From: Patiria miniata
Taxonomy: Eukaryota; Echinodermata; Asteroidea; Valvatida; Asterinidae
NCBI RefSeq assembly: GCF_015706575.1
Contig: NW_024037048.1
Coordinates: forward strand, 11,425,512 to 11,489,511
Reading direction: 5' to 3'
DNA length: 64,000 bases
The notes under the pieces: generated by a model
Databases searched by the model: none
Seen by the model: only the letters and a program-made list of their open reading frames with translations
Told to the model about the DNA's origin: nothing
Position numbers and translations under genes: made by a program
Shown here: positions 33,868 through 44,800 of the stretch, in pieces
Numbering within the stretch: the first letter of the stretch is position 1
Layout: each line of letters opens with the position of its first letter

Positions 33868-35997
33868 TAAAGCTGCATGGAATGCTTTAAAGGACATCAC
33901 AGGCTACAATCAGCGCAACAAACTGACCTCAGCATCTGGTGACCCCAAGAAATTCGCGGACGATTTGAACCATTTCTACAGGCGCTTTGATCTGGATGGT
34001 CAACATCATAACCCTGCCTACGAACAGTTGTGTGTGCATCTTGTGTCAAGTCTAAATGATAGTACTAGGCTTCAACTCTCAATCGGGGATGTTGAGAAAT
34101 CTGTCAAGGCCATCAAACCAAATAAATCTGCTGGTCCTGATGGGATCTCGGGGAGGCTCCTGAAATCTTGTTATAAAGAACTCGCAGGAGTGTTCCGACA
34201 CCTGTTCCAGTGGTCCTTAGACAGTCACACTGTACCTAGCTTATGGAAATCTTCCATCATCGTTCCTGTTCCCAAGAAAACCAACCCGGCAGTTCTCAAC
34301 GACTATAGACCAGTTGCGTTAACAGCCATAGTGATGAAGTGTTTTGAAAAAATCGTTAGAGACATTCTGACTGTAGAAACACTAAGTTTTGCAGATCCCT
34401 TTCAGTTTGCTTACAAAGCAAAACGTGGGGTTGAAGATGCCATGATCACCTTTTTTACACAATATTTACGATTGTCTTGACAAACCAGGAAATTATGTTC
34501 GTACCTTGTTTTTTTTTATTTTTCATCTGCTTTTAACACTATCAAACCATACGCTTTTCTCAGCAAAGTGCGAAATGTTAACCCTTATCTTGCACTCTGG
34601 ATTAATGATTTTTTATTGCAGAGATCACAAAGGGTCAGGTTTGAAAATGTAGTATCAGATGTTGCCCACATCAGCACTGGGGTGCCTCAAGGCTGTGTCT
34701 TGTCACCTTTATTGTTTTCTTTGTACACTAGTAATTTTTGTCCTGAAAGTAGATCATGTGTCATGACAAAATATGCTGATGACACCGCCTTATCTGGGCT
34801 GATCACCAATAACTCTGAGGTGGAGTATAGGTATGAAATAAATAAATTTGTGGAGTGGTGCCACAGAAACCACCTGATTTTAAATGTGCAGAAAACCAAA
34901 GAGATGATATTTGATTTCCGGAAAACGAAAAACATGAAGGAATCGGTTGAAATTGACAACACAGATGTTGAAATTGTTCATGAGTTTAAATACTTAGGAA
35001 CTGTTGTGGATGACAAGTTAAATTGGAATGCAAACACAATTAGGATTCAGAAAAAAAAGCAAATCAACGGCTTTATTTTTTAAGGAAACTTAAATCATTT
35101 AATGTGAATTGTCAGATTTTAAAACTGTTTTATCAGAGCACCATCCAGTCGACTGTTATCTTTTGTTGTATATCTTGGTTCAACTCACTTACTTTGTGCA
35201 ATCGGAAAAAAATTTGAACGCATCGACAAGCAAGCTATGAAGATAATTGGCGCTAACGTTGAAGATATTCAACATTTAGCTAAGAATCATCTTATCACCA
35301 AATTTAACAGCATTCTCTCGGATACAAGTCACTCCCTCAACCCTTTTATTATTTGCAATCGATCTGGCAGAGTACGCCAACTTAATCTCAAAACAAACAG
35401 GTTCAAATCTTCATTTTTACCATGGGCTATTCAGATTTTTAATTCAACATTCACAAGATAGTTTTTATCCCTGGGGTTTTTATTTCATTCAAATGCCCTA
35501 GATAAGTTGTTTTTAGCTGTTTGTTTTAATAACTCAGTTATTCCATACCCAACTCTACTCCGCCCTGCCCCTCCCTACACTACCCTACCCTGTTCTAATG
35601 TGTCCCCTATCCTATTCCTACCCTCTCTTTCCATGCTCTCCCCCTCCTTTCCCTTCTCACCCCCACCCATCAATCATCATACCCTGCCCTATACATTTTG
35701 CACATTGCCAGACCCAGTTGTTTCCATCCTGTCCCGTCCTAGTTTTCCTTATTTCCTTTCCTAATCACCCCACGGCCCAAATCCTACTTTATTGCTCCTG
35801 GAGTTTTCATGATTGTATAGTAGTAACTGTGCTTTTGTATATGTACATGTCATGATATATTTTGGTCTTGTCATGTTTTGTGTATTTTTTTAATTATTAT
35901 ATGTATACCTATTTTTAATTGTTCACTAAGAAATAAATTTTCATGTAATTTTGAGCATGACAATAAAGGAATCTTATCTAATCTAATCTAATCTAGT
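33868..35997 (+). mobile_element. 5'-truncated LINE (CR1/L2/Rex1 group)
   Basis: Homology starts abruptly inside the protein (AAWNALKD) at ~33,868, after satellite sequence. It runs through reverse transcriptase and a C-terminal block to a stop at 35,461, then a ~510 base 3' UTR with AATAAAGG near 35,962, and a tail of TAATC/ATCTA repeats (35,968-35,996). Truncation at the 5' end and a short-repeat tail are typical of CR1-like LINEs. The endonuclease region is missing. It is inserted into the GACGTC satellite, which resumes after it. No clear target duplication. Confidence 0.92.
33869..35461 (+). pseudogene. LINE reverse transcriptase, C-terminal half, inactive
   Basis: RT motifs in order: IKPNKSAGPDGISGRLLKSC, WKSSIIVPVPKK, LNDYRPVALTAIVMKCFEKI, FADPFQFAYKAKRGVEDA (34,0xx-34,470), then RVRFENVVSDVAH, STGVPQGCVLSPLLFSLYT, TKYADDTALSG (catalytic DD, ~34,770) and KYLGTVVDDKLNW. 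Two frame changes around 34,470-34,530 fall in motif A, and the base that would begin the catalytic Asp codon before FSSAFNT is lost. A third frame change lies near 35,055. The C-terminal SLNPFIICNRSGRVRQLN block (35,330 onward) is the usual end of this LINE group. It is one dead protein, not three genes. Confidence 0.9.
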
Positions 35998-36010
35998 CAC
36001 GTTTTGTATG

Positions 36011-36070
36011 TTGTTGTTGTTGTTTGTTTGTTTGTTTGTTTGTTTGTTTGTTTGTTTGTTTGTTTGTTTG
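36011..36070. repeat. (TTG)n-(TTTG)n microsatellite
   Basis: Four TTG words, then about eleven TTTG words. Confidence 0.95.
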
Positions 36071-36109
36071 GGGGGTTTTTTTGCCGGAAAAAAAGGCTTT
36101 TTAATTGTT

Positions 36110-36480
36110 GTTTTTGGGTGACGGCCGATATAGCATATTCGAGAGTAAATAACGACCGTAAAAGACGTCATAAAGACGTAGTGTTTTCGTATGTTTTTTT
36201 GGAGTTTGGGAATGTGTTTTCGGTTCACGAGAAAGACGTCTTTAAAACGTCATTTTTTGTGTTTGTGTGTTTTTTGTTTTGTTTACGGCGGCTGTATTAT
36301 ATGCGAGACTAAATAACGACCGTAACACGACGTCTTTAAGACGTCGTGTTTGTTGTTGTTTTTGGCAGGTGGGGATGAATGCTGGGGAGGGTAGAAAGAC
36401 GTCTTAAAGACGTCGTGTTTTGGTCACGCCGCTTGAGGACACACGACCAGAAAAACGACTGGAAAACGACGTCTTAAATG
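36110..36480. repeat. GACGTC-hairpin satellite, right part
   Basis: Two clear units with AAATAACGACCGTAA at ~36,148 and ~36,312 (spacing 164) and a third related joint near 36,430. Each carries an imperfect palindrome such as GACGTCTTTAAGACGTCGTG (36,329). Confidence 0.8.
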
Positions 36481-36716
36481 GGGGCTTAGAATTTCGCTTT
36501 TGCGTGGCCGTCTGCGAATAGCGCCACATATTGTCCAATAGTGTAGATGGTCTGAACAGCGCCCCCATATGAAGATTTTTCGAGAAAAGAATGTGGTCGA
36601 CTCTGATCTAAGCTAAGTATTCCTACAGTCACCATTGCAGTGCCCTGGATATGCAGGAACAGATAGGATGCGCATAGTTTACCGAAGTTCATATGTCTTT
36701 GTCCTGGTCCATTCTC

Positions 36717-36750
36717 CTGACGACGGACAGAGCATACTGTTCGAAACGTT
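36717..36750 (+). ncRNA. Hammerhead-ribozyme-like motif (copy 1)
   Basis: CTGACGA, then a 7-bp hairpin CGGACAG-AGCATA-CTGTTCG, then AAACGTT. This resembles the hammerhead core CUGANGA...stem II...GAAA followed by GUH. It is the arrangement described in Penelope-like retroelements. Outside it, CTC before and GAG after can pair as a short stem I. One extra C between CUGANGA and the stem, or equivalently the use of core G12 in the stem, departs from the consensus. A GGTTCT...AGAACC hairpin follows at ~36,761-36,776 and is kept in copy 2. Confidence 0.45.
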
Positions 36751-37940
36751 GAGTCCCTCCGGTTCTTTTCAGAACCACACAGACTCAGAAAAGAGATTTA
36801 TTCACATGGTACTACCGAAAAATTATCTTGTCTTAGTATCTTTCCACCAATGAAACCTTCAAATCTCATCGGTCCATGGTGTATTTCCTAAAAGTCCCTG
36901 TCAAAGCGGTTATTACGCCTAACCATATTTACTGCTATGTTGCTTCTGCAAGCATCGAATTTTAGGGTATATATAATATTTTTTTTGATTGCAAGTTTAG
37001 TTTATGTTAGCACGTTATAGATTATGGGGAGGGGGAAGGGCTGAACCTCATTGACGCCAGGAGACGCTCCCATCATTCGGCACCCCCTCCTCTCTATAGA
37101 TTTCACAAATCAATAGAGGGAAAGGGGTGATTAGTATCGATTTATAAACGGTCGTCTTCTCTCCACTTCCAGTTTAATAGTTTAAACTATTGTTATTACT
37201 GTTGTGCCCCCATCCCAGCCCCACCCCCATCAGCAAGTAAATGTGTTATTAAATGTTACCTTAAACAATAACTCATCGCCAAACCTTACACTATAACTTG
37301 ACAATTTAGTGCTCTCCTCCAGGCTAGTTAGTCCTAAAATCATTAGTCCATTTGTAATAACAATGTAAACTTTGGCCATTACATGTAATTGGTTTTCGTG
37401 TACTGAATCAACTAAGTAAAACAGGCCTCAAAACAGACATAAAACTTGACCTGCAGATTGTGTCGAACGTTAATGTTCCTAAAAGGATTGGTTTAGTACA
37501 TACTGTATTCTCCCTCTAGTTATGATCTGATTCAGGTTTTCTGCAGAAATAGACTGAAGAGAGCTACATTCAACGCAAACTGCATGATCATCCAGTAAAT
37601 CACGACCGGTGTACGTCATTATTTTCTCCACCAATCACAGTTAGTTGGTGATAAGTAGGTGAACATGCACAAGTAAGTGGTCTGCGGATATGCGTGTCAA
37701 TTTACAAATCACGTGTTTGGATGTGTCACTGACATCTATACAGTATTAACCAATAATGATGTGTGGTTATTTCAGTGTCGGTGATACCAGTTTGTATGGT
37801 GACTATAATAGCCTCAATGACAAATAACTTTGGACTCATTGACGTGAAGCGAGTCAGTGATGTATGATTGACAGCGCGCAGAGGTCAATCACAAACAGGG
37901 TCCAAGTTCGTCAGTCACTGCTTAGGAAATCGATGACAAG

Positions 37941-37947
37941 ATATAAG
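37941..37947 (+). promoter_or_regulatory. TATA-like box, right arm
   Basis: ATATAAG, conserved with the left arm (669-675, minus). It is followed ~30 bases later by the predicted exon. Confidence 0.5.
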
Positions 37948-37970
37948 ACAGGGTGTGCCACTTCAATCCT

Positions 37971-38045
37971 TACAACGACGAGATCATCACCACTTTCGGA
38001 CGAGAACCCGAGAGAGAACTGACTGCAAGAACAACACTTCGCTCG
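37971..38045 (+). other. Predicted untranslated first exon, right arm
   Basis: The exon ends ACTTCGCTCG at 38,045, followed by the strong donor GTGAGTGTTT. It has no ATG. It is the mirror copy of 571-645. Its direction leads toward the C1q coding exon at 55,058, with possible intermediate untranslated exons at 39,486-39,542 and 53,554-53,618, so it may be a distal first exon of that gene. The start is inferred from TATA spacing; no transcript evidence is available. Confidence 0.5.
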
Positions 38046-38668
38046 GTGAGTGTTTGAAACAATTATGTTATTTTTTTTCAAAAACAAGATGTGTCTCCTT
38101 GCACATAGTGTTTGAATCAACGTGGGATTGAAGTTCTTACTAATATTGCTGATACCATTTTCGAACAGCGAGTGTGTTAGTAGGCTTGCGTTTCCCTTTA
38201 TTGTTAGCTTGTGAAGTGTATAGTTACGTGAGGAATGAATTACAACATTTCTGACTATGATACTGATGCACGATACTAACATCCAACTAGCGTTGTCCAA
38301 TCCGTGGGAGATCGTCATTTATCAATAACAGTCAAACATCGTTGGATAAAAGTCGGAATAAACAATCTATAACGTCACTGTTATAGGGCGCAAATAATAT
38401 CAGACCGGATGATCTTGTACTCAGCTTTACTCAAGATCAAATTGATTTATCTAGCTGGGTTCATCAAGTTGTACAAATCATGCGTGTAGTTGATGTTTGT
38501 ACACATTATTCTGCCCTTCCGCTCTTCTGTCCACGTTATCAGTTTGCAGAAAATGCTTTCAAGTGAATTCAGTCATGTTTGCATGTAGGGTTCCACTCAG
38601 AATGCCACTTACATTCTGTTGAAATTGTTTTTGAAACATCAATATAGGTATTTGGCTTAATAATTTGA

Positions 38669-39475
38669 ATTTTGTGGATGTGCAATTGGTAGAGCAGATT
38701 TTTTTTCTTCAAATCCCAAAGATGTTGTGAGACACATTCGATTGACAGATGACGGTTGATGCTCATAGTTAAACCAGTGTGCTGATTTTTTTTTTCCGGA
38801 AAATATATCTTCTTGCATCGACTGTAATATTTCCGCCACTTTTTCCTTGGTATAAAATCGGTTTTCCTCACTAATACAGAAGCTGTATATGCTAATTTTG
38901 ATTCAAATAACCACAAGTTTAAACACATTTGAACTGCTTAGAGGAACATAGGACCATTTGCTTTTGATGCATTTTTTTCCGTTAGAAGCAACACAATTGC
39001 TCACAATCTTAAGAACGATGCAGTACAACTAGGTTTTTTTTAACTTTAAGCTAAGTTGATACTATATACTTTGAAGAAAAAAAACCAAGATAACAAATTA
39101 ACCTTTTGGGGGGGGGGGGGGTCTCATCACTGGGTTCCGTTGCTAGCACATGTTAATAGTGTGCATGCCGGGACTTTATTTTTTCAAAAAGCCTTCAATG
39201 TAACTTTTTATGTCGTTACTTCATTTAATTCGAAAATAGCAAGCCTTCTTCTAAAAGAGACATGAATGTTCCTCGTGCTTGAGTCCAGACAGGGTCGTTG
39301 GAGAACGCATTCGTTTGAAATGAATAATCAATCCGAATTGCATTTCTCTCGACAGAGGTGTTTTAAGCCGTGCTGTACTTGTGAAATGCAGCTTTGCCCT
39401 CTCACCAGTCTCCAAATGATCTCATAGAGGATTTGTTTCTATGACCCATTATTTTTGTCGGTATTGTTTTGTTTT
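38669..39475. other. Intergenic or intron; distal part duplicated at 53.3 kb
   Basis: Unique AT-rich DNA with a poly-G run at ~39,108-39,121. From about 39,120 (CACTGGGTTCCGTTGC, GTTAATAGTGTGCATGCCGG) the sequence is weakly but collinearly similar to 53,350-53,553 (AACTGGATTCCGTTGC, AAATAGTGTACACC). No coding frame recognised. Confidence 0.55.
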
Positions 39476-39485
39476 TTTCAACCAG

Positions 39486-39542
39486 CAATCCGCGCGAGTT
39501 TTGAGGAGTGCTTCCGCGATAGCATTCAAGTACTGTGCTTAG
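39486..39542 (+). other. Predicted untranslated exon (paralogous copy)
   Basis: A poly-T acceptor ending CAACCAG precedes it and the donor GTGAGTGTCT follows. The 57 bases align with the 65-base exon at 53,554-53,618 (shared CGAGT(T/G)TTGAG, CTTC(C/G), ATTCAAG), and so do the flanking intron sequences (AGCAGCGAGTTGGGGCGAGAC with AGCAGTGATTTTGGTGAGAG). It has no ATG. It is a duplicated 5' UTR exon, either alternative or orphaned. Confidence 0.55.
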
Positions 39543-39675
39543 GTGAGTGTCTGTTATTTGACATTTTCTTTATTCAAGCATTAGAATAGAGCAGCGAGTT
39601 GGGGCGAGACTGTGTCTTTTTTCCCCTTCACAAAATGAATAATCTTTTGATCAAAATCAAAAACAGACTAGAAAT

Positions 39676-40607
39676 GTGTTTGTGGACAAACACAAGCTGT
39701 TTCGGATATTTGAAATACTCTGTGCACATGATGAACACTTGATGACGTCACTTCGAATGTCATCTGCCAAGTGAAAGTCAATCAGACATATGAAAGTGCC
39801 AAAGTACACGGTTTGAAGAAAAACGTGTACAAAACCTATGGGGAAAAATGCATCTTTAATGTGAAGTAACTTGACATCTGATGATGTCACGATCACAAAT
39901 TTCTTCTAGGACCATCTGTGGGTGGTGGTCTAAGCATGTATCAAGTCTGAGGTCGATCGGATTTACGAAGGTGCCAAACTGGAGTGTTTTAAAACGTGTA
40001 CAAAACATATGGGGGAAAATGCATCTTTAATGTAATGTAACCCGACACCTGATGACGTCACGGTCAAGGATTTCTTCAAGGACCATCTGAGGGTGGTAGT
40101 CTAAGTGTGTACCAAGTCTGACGTCGATAGGATTTGCGAAAGTGCCAAAGTAGAGTGTTTTAAAACGTGTACAATCCCTATGGGGAAAAATGCATCTTTA
40201 ATGTGACGTAACCTGACACCTGATGATGTGAAGATCACGAATTTCTTTTAGGACCATCTGTGGATGGTGGTCTAAGTATGTATCAAGTCTGAGGTTGATT
40301 GGATTTACGAAGGTGCCAAACTGGAGTGTTTTAAAACGTGTACAAAACATATGGGGGGAAATGCATCTTTAATGTTACGTAACCCGACACCTGATGACGT
40401 CACGGCCATGATTTTTTTCTAGGACCATCTGTGGGTGGTGGTCTAAGTATGTACTGAGTCTGAAATCGATCTGATTTGAAAAAGTGCCAAAGTGGACTGG
40501 TGGAAGACACGTGTGTTAAACCTATGGAGAAAAAGTCCGAAAAAGGAGTAGAAAAAAAAAATCTTAACGAAAACAAGAGCTGTTTCGGTATGTCACCGAA
40601 ACAGCTC
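39676..40607 (+). mobile_element. Hairpin-ended element with ~172 bp tandem core
   Basis: The 5' end is a perfect hairpin GTGTTTGTGGACAAACAC followed by AAGCTGTTTCGG. The 3' end is a hairpin that repeats this word and its complement: GAGCTGTTTCGGT, loop ATGTC, ACCGAAACAGCTC (40,577-40,607). Between are four to five tandem units of 170-175 bases (AGGACCATCTGTGGGTGGTG near 39,908, 40,078, 40,252 and 40,423), each with CCTGATGACGTCACG. The design, asymmetric ends sharing a word plus a 3' hairpin and tandem core, recalls non-autonomous Helitron2/Helentron elements. No Rep/helicase. Confidence 0.6.
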
Positions 40608-41793
40608 CTCCCGTAAAACTGTGCCTCAATATGTTGGCCAATCATTGCTGAGCATACCTTTTCGAAAGTTCTCTGTTTTTGTTCATATTTTTTGATTCAA
40701 CATGCTATTTAGATTAATGCTAACATAATCGAATTTTTCAAACAACGTGAGCGGTAGTAGCTTATGAACAATATTTCAATTGAAACTAATTTTGGGTGGC
40801 TATGATACTAATTCATGATTGCTAACTGCCAAACAAGCGCGTTAATTTCCGACCCAAAATTGGGCATTTTCCCGACAGCTGGTTAGCAGTTATAAATAAA
40901 ATAGCTTGAGAATTTGTTGATAAAAGTGATTGAAATGAACTAGTTCTTAAACCATAATGACTATTTAATTTGTATGGTTAAATTACACAACTTCCAGTTT
41001 GATGATGTCGCCGTAGTGTGAAGCCCAAGGTGAACATTGAACTCGTAAAATTATTTGTGCTAGTCATTGCACGCGGTTCAAATGATTTTGAGATCGTTTG
41101 TAATTTGATGCCTTAGGACGTTATCAGGACGTCATAGTAATATACTCACCTCGGAATCAGGATTGGTGTTTGTTTCAAGGCTTTCAGTTTATACCATGAT
41201 TCGTTGAGAAGAAAAGTTGAGCAGAATTAGTGCCTGGGAAAAAAGGAAGGAAAGAAGAAAAAAAGAAAGAAAGGGATAAAAACATTCTTACCATTTCAAA
41301 ACAGTGATCGGGTCATACACGATCACTTAAATATATCAGGGTTTTGTTGTTCGGAATAAGGGATTCCTGTCTAACAATATTTCCGCTACTACCTCCACAG
41401 AGTGCACCATCGAAACGAAATTGCCCAAGCAGTAACTGTTTTCTTTAGTTTCTTACAAGCTCATTTGGAATCTTGTCGCTTTGGAAAGCACACTATAAAT
41501 CCTTGGAAGATTTCAAGCCAAAACACAGTAGTTCAGGCTCGACTGGTAGTTATGAAATGTTGGCTGCATTTATTGTTCAAGAGTTTTTTTACATCAAGTT
41601 CCCCGCTGTGATTCAGAATAGTTCAATTGTATCGTGATTCGTACTTATTCAAACAATTCACGCACTTGTAATATTTGAGATGAACTACACATTGGTGTTT
41701 TAACGTTTTGATTGAAGGAAAATATAATCTTGCCAAAATTCGACTCTTTATAAGCTGGCCGATAATATCTGTATAATAAACCAGCTTCTTAAA
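40608..41793. other. No gene recognised
   Basis: AT-rich DNA with a purine-rich patch (AAGGAAGGAAAGAAG, ~41,241-41,275). A degenerate relative of the ~1.35 kb unit may lie at 41,060-41,170 (inverted 'gatttgaggtaa'-like text), but it is too weak to assert. Confidence 0.4.
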
Positions 41794-41826
41794 AGCTGTT
41801 TTGGTGTACACACCGAAACAGCTTTT
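41794..41826 (-). terminator. 3' hairpin of an AGCTGTTTCGG-family element
   Basis: AAGCTGTTTTGGTGT and ACACCGAAACAGCTT form a near-perfect hairpin. It is the same family as 40,577-40,607 but belongs to a minus-strand element whose 5' hairpin is near 42,967-42,998. Confidence 0.6.
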
Positions 41827-44800
41827 GGTTTTTTTTCTCTAAAGTTTTAGCTGTTTTAGTGCTAAGGCCGAATCATGACATCATCATGACGTCATTACGT
41901 GTCACTTGAAGTCATCCTAAAAGTGCATATTTTAAGGCCCTATATCTACGGAACCGGAAGTCCGATTGGGTTCAAAATTGGTATGCAGGTATTCCGGGAC
42001 GTGTTATAGACAACAATTACTGTGACGTTACGATGTCGTCATCATTTGATTCTATATTAATTATTCAATTTTTGGACCTTTTAGCCATATCTATGAACGG
42101 AACGTGGTAAATTCGAAATTCTTTTTGTGTAAAAGGTTTGTTAGTTCATATATAGATGTACATAAATTCGTAAAATGTGTGAAGTCAACATGACGTAATC
42201 AAAAACGTGATTTTCGATTCACACATAAGGGTATGTCCGATTGTTTTGAAACTTGGTGGGTTAGTAGGTATTGATAAAAACATTTCAAAATCTGAAGTTA
42301 CGTTATCGTGACTTCATCATCTGATTGTTATTAATTTTTAAAATTTCAATATTTTCTTTTAATTAGAAAAAATACATAAAATACGGTCCGATCGACTTCA
42401 AACTTTGCGCACACTTGGACCATCATCATAAAATTCAGGCCAAATCATAACGTTACCATGACGTCATCGTCTGTCAAGTGACGTCATCCGAAATGTGCAT
42501 ATTTTAAGGCCCTATATCTACAGAACCGGAAGTCCGATCGGGTTCAAACTTAGTATGCAGGTATTCCGGGATGTGTTATAGACAAATATTGCAGTGACGT
42601 CACGATGACGTCATCATGTTATTTTATATTAATTATTAAATTTTTGGACCTTTTAGCCACATTTCATCAACGGAACGTGGAACAATTTCAAATTCTTTTG
42701 TAAAAGGTTTGTTGGGTCGTAGATAGATGCACACAATTTTGTAAAATGGGTGACGTTTCCTACTATAGGCTGCATGTATGTCGCTATAAATTTCACTACA
42801 TGCACTCTGCTTTCCGTAGGATAGCACATGATTTTGTTCAACACTCCAGTTTGGGACTTTTTCACATCTGATCTACACTAAGACCACCATCTATAGAATA
42901 CTCATGTACATGTACATACAACTTGGATGATACTCCTTTATGGTACTTGTTGCTAAAACGGTCGAAACAGCTCAGTGTTTGACCACAAACACAACACATG
43001 TCTAGTTTCTCTTCTTTTCCCCTTTTTTAGCCAAAGGATTACACGTGTTTTTGTGCTACAAGTCACTTTTGGATTTTTTTTCAAATCCGATCGACTTCAT
43101 AGCTGGCACACACTTAGACAACCATCTGAAGATGTATGCCGATGAATCATGACGTCGTAATGACGTCATCACGTGTCACGAGACGTCATCCTAAAAGTGC
43201 ATATTTTATGGCCCTATATATATCTACAGAACCAGAAGTCCGATCGGGTTCAAACTCGGTATACAGGTATTCTGGGACGTGTTATATATGCAATGGGGGT
43301 AGGGGATTCGAAAATCCTGGGGTTGTTGGCGAACTGAAAGAGAGATCTGGAGACAACAGACAGGGCGGTTGGAATTGATAGTAGATGGTACAGCACTTTC
43401 AATAAAACAACACAATCTTGATCAACGGATATTACGTCAACACCCGTTAATAATCTTAAAAAAGAAAGAAATGAAACACTGAACCTTTAAAATATAAAAG
43501 AAAATACAAGATAAGAATTTGATTATAATCTCTAAACTAAATATTAGCGTGAGGATAAAATACAGAAAAAACAACTAAATTTCATTACACAAAAACCTTA
43601 AGATATTCTTAAACTCCAGCCAGGACCTCTCAAGTCTAATTAGAGATGGAGTCTCTTCTATGAGAACGATAAAATAAAATAAATTCTGGTGTGTGGGCTG
43701 TTTCTGGCCCAAACTCTGTCCACAAATCCAAACAAGAACCTTTTAAAGAAAAATATAAGATCCCTAAACACTGGAAACTGAGTTCAACTTACCTAATATA
43801 AACAATCCGCACTTGCCGCTAGTACACACAACCAGGGCAGTAGCTAATTAGCCACAGTCAGAGACAGACTGCCACGGCTAGCCTGGATACTGGCTACCCT
43901 GGTCAACCAAAGACTATACTAATTGGTCTGGAATTCCCCCCAGGGACTTACCACGAGGCCTTTCTGGGCCATGTGTTTTACCCATCAGTGGCCTTAAACT
44001 TAAGAAAAAAAATCAGAATGAAAAGTAAATTTCCCTCTTCAAAATACTCAACTAAAAGAATAAATATCATACAAAAACCACTAGAAAAGTACTCTATACA
44101 TTATACACTTTCTGAAACTAGAGTTATCTGAGCAAAATTGTATTTGTTTTCCAACAAAAATCAGGAAATAAATCCACACTCCAGACCAGAATTGGTTCGA
44201 TTTTGGCCCAGGTCGAGTGACCATATATTATGACACACACTGAACAAGTTGAACAATGCTGTGAAATCTCCGACAAAAAAAATATTGAAAAACTAATTTT
44301 CTGCAAGTCCAAAAGAACTACCCTTTTAGCCAAGTAAACTAAATAATCTAATATATTATCTGAATACTTCACCCTGCTATTGATGCCAAAAAAATTAAGG
44401 AAATGTCTTACCTGAAAGAGAGAGACAAGAGACAGGGCGGTTGGAATTAAAAAAAATCAAAACACATATAAGGTTATGTCCGATCGATATGAAACTTGGT
44501 GGGTAGGTAGGTATTGACAATATTATGCAAAATCTGAAGTGACGTCATCATGGTGTCACCACCTGATTTTGTATATTTTTTTTTAATTTTTGTATTTTTT
44601 TTCTTATTGCAAAAATGGACATGAAATGCAATCAGATCCACTTCAAAGTAGACACAGACTAAAACCGTAACTCATTGTAGCTCCTTAACAAGTAATATGG
44701 TAACACCCCACTTTGGGACTGTTTTTTTTACAAAGGATCTTCACTTAGACAACCATCTATAGAATACTTATGTGCATGTACATTCGACTTGGATGAAACT

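Larger units (their letters stand above)
36485..38668. repeat. Right outer arm of giant inverted duplication
   Basis: Inverted partner of 1-1,800. Conserved throughout, including 'gacgtacac'/'gtgtacgtc', the block before the promoter, the exon with GTGAGT donor, and the far end where the left arm is cut by the window edge. About 100 bases around 36,690-36,800 (the hairpin motif) have no left partner. Confidence 0.9.

Noticed and set aside
35507..35855. Proline-rich open frames after the LINE stop codon.
   Set aside because: They lie in the LINE 3' UTR, a C-rich low-complexity stretch, and do not continue the RT protein.
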